DNA of 64,000 nt from Vibrio tapetis subsp. quintayensis (lineage in GTDB: Bacteria; Pseudomonadota; Gammaproteobacteria; Enterobacterales; Vibrionaceae), in the NCBI RefSeq assembly GCF_030409945.1, contig NZ_JAUFQV010000011.1:248001-312000 (forward strand). Direction: 5' to 3'. A model generated the notes under the pieces. The model ran no database searches, was not told the DNA's origin, and saw only the letters and a list, made by a program, of their open reading frames with translations. The translations under genes and the position numbers were made by a program. This document shows, in pieces, positions 51,127-59,612 of this stretch. Within the stretch, counting starts at the first letter, position 1. Each line of letters begins with the position of its first letter.

Positions 51127-51190
51127 CAAAGAATGACAGCAATCGTTCCACTCACTGCTACCACCAGTTCTGAAATAGAAAGCCAGATCC
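51127..51190. repeat. Intergenic repeat family 1, copy B
   Basis: AAGAATGACAGCAATCGTTC and TGAAATAGAAAGCCAGATCC; copy of 49590-49651. It is next to the 3' end of the polymerase gene and overlaps a small hairpin with GGATTCTGGC-like arms. Confidence 0.65.
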
Positions 51191-51225
51191 CTTTCGGAAT
51201 CTGGCTCTGTAAGTGTTACGCGATA

Positions 51226-54120
51226 CTACGCTGCTAGTTTTTCAGTATGTTCTCGGTTGTACTCTTCTAGCATGGAAACTGCTTCTTCAACCTCGATAGG
51301 ATGAAAAATCGATGTCATATCGACCATTGGGTACTTACGCACTAACCATGATAGGAGTGGCAACATACGTGGCGTTACAGGCAGTTTAGATTCCAGTAGT
51401 TTACGTCCCTTCGAATTAGCCAAATCTTGTTTAGTGACACCTTCAATACCGTCAACTTCAAACATAGCGACCATCTTATCGTAATGACCTCGTGGAGCGC
51501 GTTTTGGAGCCTCTGGTAGACCCCATTTACCTTGAGTGATAGCTCGTAACATCTGTACCTTGAAAATCCCCTCTGAGCCATCTTCTAGGTATTTAACACC
51601 AGTTCCCTTGAGATAACTACGAACCTTATAGAAGTCCATCCAATTGTCCCAATCTTCTATCGTTTTTAGGCAGTTGTTTACACGCCACTCGTCGAAGTAA
51701 GTACGAGCATCTAAACCCTCATCGACTGTATTCCATGGAACAGTATCGAAAGATAGGTGCTCTACCATTTCACCGCTAGCAGGGTGGCGAACTTCCACCA
51801 TACGAGGGTTTACAGGACGACGCTTGAAGTCATATTCGAGGTTAAGTGTCTGTTCAGTGTGGATAGATACAAGATCCATCTCTTTCAGCCATTGGTCACG
51901 TGCTGATGCTAAGTGTTTACGCGCAACTTTCTGACCGGGATAACGATCTAAGAACAGCTCAACCATCCACTCATTTTCATCAACGCCTTTCGGTGCTTTT
52001 ATCCCTGCTTTAGCACATACCGGTTTTGTATCACCTAATTCAGCAGTCAATTGTCCACGAGTCTTCATAGAGATAATCTGTTTAGCATGGTGCTTTAGTT
52101 GCATCATATCTTCGCCACTAACTTCAGTACAGATTTGCTGGAAGCGCTGTGCTAATGGACCGTCTAAGCATTGCTCTAATTGCTCTTCTGTAGCATTGCA
52201 AAGCCAGCCGTCGGTAGTCGCTGAAATTATCTTAATGTCATCTCCGTAACGCTCACAAAGCTTGCCTATAACCTCAAGCATCGTAGCGCGAACATAAGAC
52301 GTACAATAGGCTCCGTAATGTGCATTGGTTACAGGTGAATATGGGATGTTCTTACTCAATCCTGTCGCAAGATCGAACCCTTTAGAATTGTTACAACCTT
52401 GTAAAGTTTTTCCATAAAGTGAGTTGCCTACCAACTTCCATAGCCCGCTGTACAGCTCATTCCCTTCTTTCTTGTACTTGGAACGTTGCTTACGAATGAT
52501 AGTAGTGAAGTCCTTATACATAGATGTAGAACCTTCAACCCAAGGGATTACCATTCCATGCAAAATCTCAATTTCACACCCAATATCATGTGCCAGTTGA
52601 AGCTCTGGCGACGTTACATAAGTTTCCCCTTCCATCGGATAATAGATGCCACGGAGATCGGTTCGACAAGGCATGACAGGAAATCGGATACCGTCTGGGT
52701 GTTTAAAGCGAACATACGCAAAGCCCATGGTATCACCTAGATAGTCTTCAATATTCTTAGATTCGAAGGTATTAGGGTAATCGGCTTTTTTGGAATTTAC
52801 TAAGCTGGTCGTGTACGCACCACTCAAATCATAATCAAAATAGTCACCTTTTTCAGATACCCCAAAGTAAGCTCCGAAATTACAACCACCAAACAAGGCT
52901 GAAACTGCAAGGTTATCGGTGTACTCTCGACTAACCGTTTTCGATATATCGTATGTGTTGCGAATAGCATTACTTTTTGCATGATAATACTGCTTTTTAC
53001 GAGTCTCATATCCTAAAAAGTCATGCATTGCGGCTGTACTACCACACGTATGTCGGAACAACGACACACCAAGATTGCCTAATGTCGAAGGCAAGCTATT
53101 CAGCTCCAGACCAATATCTTCACGAAGGTCAACCAGTGCGAACTTCTGCATCCGTAAACCATATTCCAAGGCAATATCCGCATCGCGAACCGCATACCGA
53201 TTAAACAGACTAGTATCCTTACAATATAGGTCATCCATTCGCTCTATCATGTTGCCCGGTAGCGTCATCTTAGGAAAACCAACCAACTCACCGATCTCAT
53301 CAAGCGACGCCTTGCTACTCAGCAACATGGTATCTACGAAGCGAACTTTGGTTTCGAAAGCGTTATTTGATGAAGAGTAGAACTTGGTGTTTTCTATTTT
53401 GTACTTACTGCGACCGATTGAGTCCAGATCGATACCGTAAGCACCACGACCTGAAGTTACAGTACCTTGAACCGTTGTCAGTGCGTTCTTATGGTTCTTG
53501 TTATTTTTACCAATGTTCCAAAACTCTTCGAAAGAAGCGATATCGGCACGTAAGAAGTGGGCGTAGATAAAGGTGTGCTCAGGCCATTCATCGATGAAAC
53601 CGCGCGCTTTAGCTTTTATCAGCAACTCTTGGATGAACTTGTCGAAGCTGATCTTATAGCCTTTCTTGGTAAGCTGTTTACGCTTATCCATTTCCTCGTC
53701 CTTCGACAGACCTTGATCACGACACTGTTTGATCAGTTTCGCCATGTCGGTATGTTTCACGCCACTAAACGACTTATCACCAATGCGAACACTATAGGAG
53801 TAGCAAAGAATATCGTTCTTACCCGTCTCAGGGTTAAATACCCACTCAGAGTCTATCGATATATGAATAGCTTTACCCTTACCACGCATTGAAGCCCACG
53901 GAGCAGATTTAATCCCCTCTAAGTATTGATTAATACGTTCATCTATTTCCTTTTTAGCTTCCTCACGTCCTCGCAGCTCAGCTTCGAACTTGCTAACTTG
54001 ATCATCCAAAAGCAATGATTTGGTATCGAAGAATGTGGATTGAAAGAAGTCTTCTAACTCACGCTCGGTTTCTCGCATCAATTGATAGGTTGTTTTTGGG
54101 GCTGTTTCTAACGTTTTCAT
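51226..54120 (-). CDS. Primer-independent family B DNA polymerase (piPolB) of a pipolin
   Basis: A 964-residue polymerase. The exonuclease domain has DSE (90-92), Asp193 in the second motif and YAVRD (309-313). The polymerase domain has motif A DLSGAY (431-436), motif B KLVGNSLYG (562-570), motif C TTDG (635-638, TDG instead of DTD) and KTRG (686-689) in place of KxY. TDG and KTRG are hallmarks of piPolBs, which start DNA synthesis without a primer. This defines the surrounding DNA as a pipolin. The RBS is weak. Confidence 0.9.
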   Translation of the reverse strand: MKTLETAPKTTYQLMRETERELEDFFQSTFFDTKSLLLDDQVSKFEAELRGREEAKKEIDERINQYLEGIKSAPWASMRGKGKAIHISIDSEWVFNPETGKNDILCYSYSVRIGDKSFSGVKHTDMAKLIKQCRDQGLSKDEEMDKRKQLTKKGYKISFDKFIQELLIKAKARGFIDEWPEHTFIYAHFLRADIASFEEFWNIGKNNKNHKNALTTVQGTVTSGRGAYGIDLDSIGRSKYKIENTKFYSSSNNAFETKVRFVDTMLLSSKASLDEIGELVGFPKMTLPGNMIERMDDLYCKDTSLFNRYAVRDADIALEYGLRMQKFALVDLREDIGLELNSLPSTLGNLGVSLFRHTCGSTAAMHDFLGYETRKKQYYHAKSNAIRNTYDISKTVSREYTDNLAVSALFGGCNFGAYFGVSEKGDYFDYDLSGAYTTSLVNSKKADYPNTFESKNIEDYLGDTMGFAYVRFKHPDGIRFPVMPCRTDLRGIYYPMEGETYVTSPELQLAHDIGCEIEILHGMVIPWVEGSTSMYKDFTTIIRKQRSKYKKEGNELYSGLWKLVGNSLYGKTLQGCNNSKGFDLATGLSKNIPYSPVTNAHYGAYCTSYVRATMLEVIGKLCERYGDDIKIISATTDGWLCNATEEQLEQCLDGPLAQRFQQICTEVSGEDMMQLKHHAKQIISMKTRGQLTAELGDTKPVCAKAGIKAPKGVDENEWMVELFLDRYPGQKVARKHLASARDQWLKEMDLVSIHTEQTLNLEYDFKRRPVNPRMVEVRHPASGEMVEHLSFDTVPWNTVDEGLDARTYFDEWRVNNCLKTIEDWDNWMDFYKVRSYLKGTGVKYLEDGSEGIFKVQMLRAITQGKWGLPEAPKRAPRGHYDKMVAMFEVDGIEGVTKQDLANSKGRKLLESKLPVTPRMLPLLSWLVRKYPMVDMTSIFHPIEVEEAVSMLEEYNREHTEKLAA

Positions 54121-54142
54121 CTTTATTTACCCATTCGTTAAG

Positions 54143-54185
54143 AATAAAAAAGACGAAGTACATCCATTACCGGACATACTTCGTC
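54143..54185 (-). terminator. Terminator/attenuator in the piPolB leader
   Basis: On the minus strand GACGAAGTA pairs with TACTTCGTC and a run of T follows, only 22 nt before the polymerase start codon. That is too near for a promoter in between, so transcripts reaching the polymerase gene must read through it. It may cap polymerase expression. Confidence 0.7.
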
Positions 54186-54313
54186 GGTTATCGGATATAG
54201 AAAGATTGGTAATAAAGAGGTGCTCGGAGATGAGACTAGTTTAGAAAAGACTGGTATAGAATGGTGCGCACGAAGGCAGTGGTTTGCTAGACCGTATTAC
54301 AGCGATGTTATTC

Positions 54314-54589
54314 TTACTTAAACTTTGCTATGCGAGCCCATGACTTAACAAACTTGATTAGTTGCAAATAGCCGATGGTATCCACACCTTTCCTTTCAAC
54401 ATCGTTATTCATACAAGTACGCACATACTTCATTAAATATGCTGATTGCAACATCGAACCATGTTCATCTTCGTAACTCTCAATACAGTGAGCAAGCAGC
54501 CCCCCCATAGTTTTGCTATTCCCTCGTGGGCAGTCTTCACCATACAGCTCGATGATTTCGATTAGGTCTTTCAGTTTTGGAGTGTTCAT
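54314..54589 (-). CDS. Small protein of unknown function (pipolin)
   Basis: A 91-residue protein (LKDLIEIIELYGEDCPRGN, YLQLIKFVKSWARI) with AGAAGG upstream. No family recognised. Probably co-transcribed with the upstream 153-residue gene; it precedes the polymerase terminator-leader. Confidence 0.55.
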   Translation of the reverse strand: MNTPKLKDLIEIIELYGEDCPRGNSKTMGGLLAHCIESYEDEHGSMLQSAYLMKYVRTCMNNDVERKGVDTIGYLQLIKFVKSWARIAKFK

Positions 54590-54607
54590 AGCATTACCTT
54601 CTTACAT

Positions 54608-55069
54608 TTACTTAGTTGATAGAATTTCATTTAGATCTGGTTGTACAAACTTACCCGCTTCATAAGAAACCAGCGCATCATGCAATGCATCAGCTACCTT
54701 CTCGCGGATTTCCGATTGGGGGATAGGTAAGAAACTCAGGATCGCGTCACCCTCTCCACGAATCAAAATGCCTTTGCGTTTTTGACCATTACAGATCTCA
54801 ACGGCTTCAACATGAGCGCAGCGAACGTAATTACCTTTACTTAAATTGATAAAACTGTCCGTCTTAATCACTTCAACAGTACATGCATCAGCATCAGCAA
54901 CCGTCTTACCTTCTTCCCCCGTCAGTTTGGCATAGGAGATTTGTCGTCCCTTTGCATCCAGAAGAATAAACAAGTCTTTAAGTCGGAGCATCGAAGCGAT
55001 TTGCTTACATACCAAAGTATTTTTATCAAGGGTATGAATGAGCTCTTTCTTGGTCTTCTTACGTGTCAT
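54608..55069 (-). CDS. Unknown protein of the pipolin
   Basis: A 153-residue protein starting at ATG 55069 with AGGT upstream. The N terminus is basic (MTRKKTKKELIHTL); the middle has CNGQKRKGILIRGEGDAI. No domain recognised. 18 bp before the next gene in the same direction; a role next to the polymerase is possible. Confidence 0.6.
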   Translation of the reverse strand: MTRKKTKKELIHTLDKNTLVCKQIASMLRLKDLFILLDAKGRQISYAKLTGEEGKTVADADACTVEVIKTDSFINLSKGNYVRCAHVEAVEICNGQKRKGILIRGEGDAILSFLPIPQSEIREKVADALHDALVSYEAGKFVQPDLNEILSTK

Positions 55070-55697
55070 TTTTTCAGTACCTATATTGTTTAAAGAAAGC
55101 ACACATTAATACTCCAAATTAATATAATCAACACCCAACACAAAGCTAAGATCCTGATTTTATTACAATAAAATAATATACAATGACTGAAAAACCAAAA
55201 GAGTGAATAGCGATGTTTTAATCAAGACGGTTTGCGCCTTCTTCTTACCGTAAAACTTCTTCGAACAAAAAACACACGAAACAGTTGTGAATGCATAAAC
55301 AAGATACCACTCGTTAAAATAATTTTTCCTCCTTGTCTGATCGAACAAATATTAACCAGAAAATCTCTTCTTATAGACTGGATACGTCTGAACAACGTAA
55401 AGCTGTACTACTTAGAAGCAACAAAACCAAACCCTGTTACACTAAATTTCAAACATTGTTTTTAGTGCAATGGGACAGTACTGAATTTAGAACAGAATGA
55501 GCACAGCTATGACAAAGTGAATCATCGCTACTAGATAAAGAAACGAACATCAGCAACACTTCTACATTGCTAACACTAGTTGTGAAATTTATCTCTAATG
55601 TCAGCTAAATTCGACATATCGAAGCCGTCGTCAATACGAACTCTAAATCATCAACGTAAGAAAAAAGAAGCAGAGGTACCCCCCACTTCTTCAAGAG
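55070..55697. other. Intergenic region with a repeat copy
   Basis: About 628 bp, AT rich. It contains a repeat copy at 55541-55605. Short open frames here are not convincing. It probably carries the promoter of the 54608-55069 gene. Confidence 0.5.
55541..55605. repeat. Intergenic repeat family 3, copy A
   Basis: AAACGAACATCAGCAACACT, TCTACATTGCTA and TTATCTCTAATGTCA; matches 62538-62604. Confidence 0.65.
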
Positions 55698-55895
55698 CTA
55701 GAGAGCGTCTAGCTCATCCAGAACACCACCAATGACAGCACCAGTGACAAAACCCACAGCTCCCGCAAGAACGATAAATTGAGGGCAAACACGAGATGCA
55801 GCAATAGAACTATACTGTGCCCCTTTTAATCCCATTGAAACGCTAGGCTTAAACCAACGCTGCTGAGAGTTAGAATGAAAATGTGTTTTCGCCAT
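55698..55895 (-). CDS. Small membrane protein (pipolin)
   Basis: A 65-residue protein with a strong RBS (AGGAAGG) and one C-terminal hydrophobic segment (FIVLAGAVGFVTGAVIGGV) after a basic N-terminal half. No family recognised; the TM segment is Gly-rich like those of small phage or toxin proteins. Confidence 0.6.
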   Translation of the reverse strand: MAKTHFHSNSQQRWFKPSVSMGLKGAQYSSIAASRVCPQFIVLAGAVGFVTGAVIGGVLDELDAL

Positions 55896-55921
55896 AATGT
55901 TTTTCCTTCCTCTAGAAATCG

Positions 55922-55951
55922 AAAAGGGCGATACCTCTCGATATCGCCCTT
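55922..55951 (-). terminator. Terminator after the zinc-ribbon microprotein
   Basis: AAGGGCGATA and TATCGCCCTT, then a short T run on the minus strand. Confidence 0.65.
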
Positions 55952-55970
55952 AGATAATTACGATTGCTAC

Positions 55971-56072
55971 CTAATGAGAGTGACCGCACACCTGACAACT
56001 ACCATCATCATAAGCACGCTCACCACATGCAGGACAGGTTGTAACGAGTGTTGTAATTGATTTAATCGCCAT
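55971..56072 (-). CDS. 33-residue zinc-ribbon microprotein
   Basis: ATG 56072 with AAGGAG 7 nt upstream encodes a 33-residue peptide with CPACGE and CQVCGHSH, a two-knuckle zinc ribbon (two CXXC pairs, 10 residues apart). A terminator follows. The size, RBS and metal-binding pattern support a real gene. It may bind nucleic acid or protein. Confidence 0.65.
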   Translation of the reverse strand: MAIKSITTLVTTCPACGERAYDDGSCQVCGHSH

Positions 56073-56185
56073 GTAAAGGCTCCTTGTTGTTGGTTGATTG
56101 AGTGTTGCGGAGCTCATTGATACCTCAGCCTAGAGAGTTCCAATTTCGAAACTGAGATATCGTGAGCCAAGCTCCGCAACAAAAT

Positions 56186-56452
56186 TTATTGTGCTTTACC
56201 TTTCGGGGTATCAGAGCCGCATTGAGTTACATCAGTAACATGACCGTTCATGGTTCCGCAGACATCCGCTTTCCATTGCACGATGACACCGTAAGATGAT
56301 GTGTTCTGAATACCTGCTTTACCATTCCATTGTGGCTCTAGCAGTTCTTTCATTTTCGAGATATCGCCCGGATTACCGCCGAACGTCCCACCTGCAAATA
56401 CTGAAGATGCGAATAGTGAAGTTAGACCTAGCAGGATGATTGAAGTTTTCAT
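56186..56452 (-). CDS. Small exported protein, unknown function
   Basis: An 88-residue protein with a signal peptide (IILLGLTSLFASSVFA) and mature part with Gly-rich GGTFGGNPG and two Cys (ADVCGT, TQCGS) likely forming one disulfide. RBS AAGGAAAA. A secreted factor of the element; function unknown. Confidence 0.6.
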   Translation of the reverse strand: MKTSIILLGLTSLFASSVFAGGTFGGNPGDISKMKELLEPQWNGKAGIQNTSSYGVIVQWKADVCGTMNGHVTDVTQCGSDTPKGKAQ

Positions 56453-56677
56453 TTTTGTTTTCCTTAAATACGTAATGACGCCGCTTATAAGAGACGGCGT
56501 TAACGTGATTGATGATTAGTTTAAAGAGGGTGAACGACAGGGTGTGTCGCTCAGGTGTAGAAATATTGAAATAATTGATGAATGCCTTGTAAGGCATACC
56601 TAGAGGTAGCTAATGAAAGCTATAGCAATATCAGTAACCTTATGAAAATTAGCTAGAAATAATCAGGTTCTTTCTCA

Positions 56678-57601
56678 GTGCGACACCACCTGACGAGCGA
56701 CCTATCTACAATGCGTAGAATGAAAGAGCATGACAAACTAGCGAAACGACTTGGCATTATCCTTACCCGTTTAAATACAGGTGAGAAATTGCATCTAGAA
56801 GATTTAAGTCGTGAATTTGGGGTAGCAAGAAGGACGCTAAATCGTGACTTCAATGAACGGTTAAATTACCTACCTATACAACGTGACGGTGCTTGTTACT
56901 CGTTAGACCCTAAGTTCTTAGGCAGACAGACCAATAACGAGCTATCTCTCCTGCTGTTAAACATGGGATTCGATACTTTGTTTTCAGGTAAGCACTATCT
57001 AAGCAATGGCGTATTGAACAACAAAACCACCCCACCCTTTCTCTTCAAGAACCCACAAGTCGAGGACATTAGTGAATGTGCTTCGGTGTTCGAGAAACTT
57101 ATCGAATCGATACAACGACGAAACGTGATTAGCTTTAGCCATGAAGGGAAAACCTACGATGAGTTCCACAGCTACAAACTGTTGAATGAACGTGGATTGT
57201 GGTTCATTGTCGGGACACACAGAAACCGCCTAGAGTCACTCAGAGTGGCTAAGATTCGTGAGTTAGTGCGCTACGAGGATAAATACTCTCCTGACTCTAG
57301 CGTTGAGCAGAAGCTGACAGGTTGTGGATATGAAGATGAACGACTCAATCCCGTTGAAGTGGTTATACAGATGAGCGTTAAGGGGGTAGAAGCATTCTTA
57401 AATGAAGGTAATGCCGATAAGTTCAGAGTGTTGAAAGAACTAGATTCGGGGGATGTGTTCATTAGTCACCAAACCAAGAACATTCCAGAGTTAATACGCC
57501 AACTTAAAACGTGGCTACCTCATGCAGAGGTGCTCTCACCTGATTGGATACGTTACTTGTTGAAGCAAGAGCTCCAAGCGTATCTGGACTCAACCAAGTA
57601 G
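56678..57601 (+). CDS. WYL-domain transcriptional regulator
   Basis: A 307-residue protein. An N-terminal winged helix-turn-helix (EDLSREFGVARRTLNRDF) precedes a WYL-type domain (FHSYKLLNERGLWFIVGTHRNRLESLRVAKI) and a C-terminal WCX-like part. WYL regulators respond to nucleic-acid ligands and often control phage or defence genes. GTG 56678 gives the longest product; ATG 56711 or 56720 are alternatives and none has a good RBS. It points against its neighbours. Confidence 0.8.
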   Translation: MRHHLTSDLSTMRRMKEHDKLAKRLGIILTRLNTGEKLHLEDLSREFGVARRTLNRDFNERLNYLPIQRDGACYSLDPKFLGRQTNNELSLLLLNMGFDTLFSGKHYLSNGVLNNKTTPPFLFKNPQVEDISECASVFEKLIESIQRRNVISFSHEGKTYDEFHSYKLLNERGLWFIVGTHRNRLESLRVAKIRELVRYEDKYSPDSSVEQKLTGCGYEDERLNPVEVVIQMSVKGVEAFLNEGNADKFRVLKELDSGDVFISHQTKNIPELIRQLKTWLPHAEVLSPDWIRYLLKQELQAYLDSTK

Positions 57602-58203
57602 AAGACACTGAGCGAATTGAAGTACGTCGTTGGGTTTGTTGATGGTTCGTTGAGATGAAATGCAACCACCAATACATAATGTTGTTTCTGTTCTCTGTTG
57701 TAGTCGCTCCATGTCATAAAGAAACCACTATGCAGCGCTTTTTAAGCTTTCTATGTTAGGTATGGATACTGGGGTGTTTTACCAAGCTTCGAACCGATAC
57801 CAGTTAAGGGAAGACTCAAAACGATGCTGTTTTTTAGCGAAGGTAACTAAACTAATTAATAATCAGCCTCCGGGCTGAGTGCAATATATAGGGGTATCAT
57901 TACAAATCAGCAGATTAAATGGTTCCAAAGTCCATTTATATACCCAAATGACATATCGACTCCTCACATATTGCACCACCAAACTAACTTCCATTACTGC
58001 TGACGCAATGGGAGTTTCTATTACTCCATAAACCTTCCAACACGGTGCAACGGATGTACAATCCTTGAGCTAGGTTTATCAATTAAGTGCTAAGACCCCA
58101 TCACACATTCACCCACATGAACTGATGAACAGGACAAAACCACAGAGCATTTTTCCTTTACTCGCTCCGGTCAAGTTCCTGTTCATCACACCACTAATAA
58201 GCT
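57602..58203. other. Intergenic region with an inverted repeat
   Basis: About 600 bp between converging genes (WYL regulator and DUF2787 gene). It has a 12-bp inverted repeat at 58123/58177 and a TATAGGGGTAT element at 57888 that recurs inverted near 62386. No gene is supported. Confidence 0.5.
58123..58188. repeat. 12-bp perfect inverted repeat, 42-bp loop
   Basis: TGATGAACAGGA (58123-58134) and TCCTGTTCATCA (58177-58188), downstream of the DUF2787 gene stop. It could be a recombination, replication or RNA-folding site; no T run for a terminator. Confidence 0.55.
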
Positions 58204-58644
58204 CTATGCCTCTTCCGCCATTACCTTAATTTCATCAAAGCAGTCCATTGATAGGTACGACAGGAAATTACTCTCCCACATCGAATAGAACTCAGCGACA
58301 CTGGATTCCGTAATAGGAACTTCACCCATGTATCGGATGTAAGCCACACCATGACCAAAATCAAAGTCGATTTCTTTCTCTAGTTCAGGCATCAATCCGC
58401 AGTAACTAAAGTCAGTGATGTAGTCGAAAACCCATTGGTCATTAAGCCTAGTGATACGGAGCTCCACAGGGTGGTATCCTCCATCCTCAATCGAGTAAGC
58501 GCTATTTCTAACGTTTATAGTTATTACTTGAGTTGAGGACGACACCATTCCAGACTCGTTACAAATCCGGCTCAAAGCATCTTGAAGATCAATGCTGATA
58601 GGCAGCACGAATCGCTCAACATCAAATTGAAGTGTTAAGTTCAT
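58204..58644 (-). CDS. DUF2787-family protein
   Basis: A 146-residue protein with the DUF2787 signature: SAYSIEDGGYHPVELRI and VFDYITDFSYCG. The family is found in mobile elements of Vibrio and relatives; function unknown. Third gene in a minus-strand trio behind the integrase. Confidence 0.75.
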   Translation of the reverse strand: MNLTLQFDVERFVLPISIDLQDALSRICNESGMVSSSTQVITINVRNSAYSIEDGGYHPVELRITRLNDQWVFDYITDFSYCGLMPELEKEIDFDFGHGVAYIRYMGEVPITESSVAEFYSMWESNFLSYLSMDCFDEIKVMAEEA

Positions 58645-58704
58645 AATAAATTCTCGTTGTAGTCATTAAGTAAACCGCCTCAGGACGAGGCTAGGTATAA
58701 AGGA

Positions 58705-59133
58705 TTAATCAGGGTTAGAGGCTAGTGCTCGAAGCTCTGTTTTCACCACTTCATAGCGTTCAGACACCTGATGTAAGAACACATTATCGGGTACAGGATC
58801 AAGGATAGAGATAGTTCGCAGGATAGCCGCTAAGAACCCACTTGAATTACTACTTCCACCTGTTATTACTGGCTTCAACGCTGTCGACTTGAGGTTTTTA
58901 CCTACTTGATCATCGAGCAGTGCAAAGATAGCTTCAAGGCGTACCCAGCTGTTCGAGAACAATCCTGACGACGAGTTTTTAGAAACACGTATATAGAACT
59001 CCTGATCATCTTCTTTGTAGGCAATCTGGTACTCTAGAAAGCTCTCAGACTTAGGACTAAGCTTTGGACTCTGCCCTTCTTTAACAATGGTGAACAGATC
59101 AACCTCGTTCTCCTTTTCAACTTTTTGGCTCAT
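58705..59133 (-). CDS. Unknown protein of the mobile element
   Basis: A 142-residue protein with a strong RBS (AAGGAGG). The acidic N-terminal part is followed by YKEDDQEFYIRVSKNSSSGLFSNSWVRLEAIFALL. No family recognised. Middle of the DUF2787 trio, 12 bp behind the next gene upstream. Confidence 0.6.
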   Translation of the reverse strand: MSQKVEKENEVDLFTIVKEGQSPKLSPKSESFLEYQIAYKEDDQEFYIRVSKNSSSGLFSNSWVRLEAIFALLDDQVGKNLKSTALKPVITGGSSNSSGFLAAILRTISILDPVPDNVFLHQVSERYEVVKTELRALASNPD

Positions 59134-59145
59134 ACAAATTCCTCC

Positions 59146-59529
59146 TTATTCAGCCAATTCGATGAGCATTTTCATCGCTTGGGTAGTATTACTCGTGGAA
59201 CCCATAACAAAACTCCCACTTCCATCGTCAGCATGGACACAGCACGCAAAGACATAGGGTTCAGTCTCGTCTGGTAGCAAAATGACAAACTCAGGGTTTT
59301 CTATCGCATAAGACAGAATGACCTCGGTATCTTCATCTACGTCAGCTAAGTCTTGATCAGTATCACCTCGCTCAATCAAGATCAGGCAGGTGGAAACTTC
59401 CTCCCAAAATTTCTCAGCCTCATCACGATCACCAGACCAAGGAAGCAATAGTTGATGCATCAATTGCTCTTTAATCGGTAAAGGCAACTCCAACTGTTCA
59501 GCATCAATAAGGCTTTTCACGACTTTCAT
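59146..59529 (-). CDS. Unknown acidic protein of the mobile element
   Basis: A 127-residue protein from ATG 59529 (GGAGAG 6 nt upstream); a longer frame is not supported. It is acidic (ADVDEDTEVIL, PDETEPYVFACCVHADDG). No family recognised. First gene of the trio with 58705 and DUF2787. Confidence 0.55.
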   Translation of the reverse strand: MKVVKSLIDAEQLELPLPIKEQLMHQLLLPWSGDRDEAEKFWEEVSTCLILIERGDTDQDLADVDEDTEVILSYAIENPEFVILLPDETEPYVFACCVHADDGSGSFVMGSTSNTTQAMKMLIELAE

Positions 59530-59557
59530 TGAATCTCTCCATCTAAATTCCAGATAC

Positions 59558-59594
59558 AAAAAAGCCCCTGAATAGAACTAACTATTCAGGGGCT
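59558..59594 (-). terminator. Terminator of the integrase gene
   Basis: Minus strand: AGCCCCTGAATAG pairs with CTATTCAGGGGCT, then a T run. Confidence 0.85.
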
Positions 59595-59612
59595 ATCGAC
59601 TAAATCTTAATA

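Noticed and set aside
51226..54120. Protein-primed phage-type (phi29-like) DNA polymerase
   Set aside because: Motif C is TDG and the KxY position is KTRG, both fitting piPolB; no terminal-protein gene is seen nearby.
54608..55102. Longer start (residues MLSLNNIGTEK) for the unknown pipolin protein
   Set aside because: ATG 55069 has a better-placed RBS-like AGGT, and the longer version starts without one.
55922..55951. Attachment site for integration
   Set aside because: The symmetric stem is better read as a terminator after the microprotein gene.
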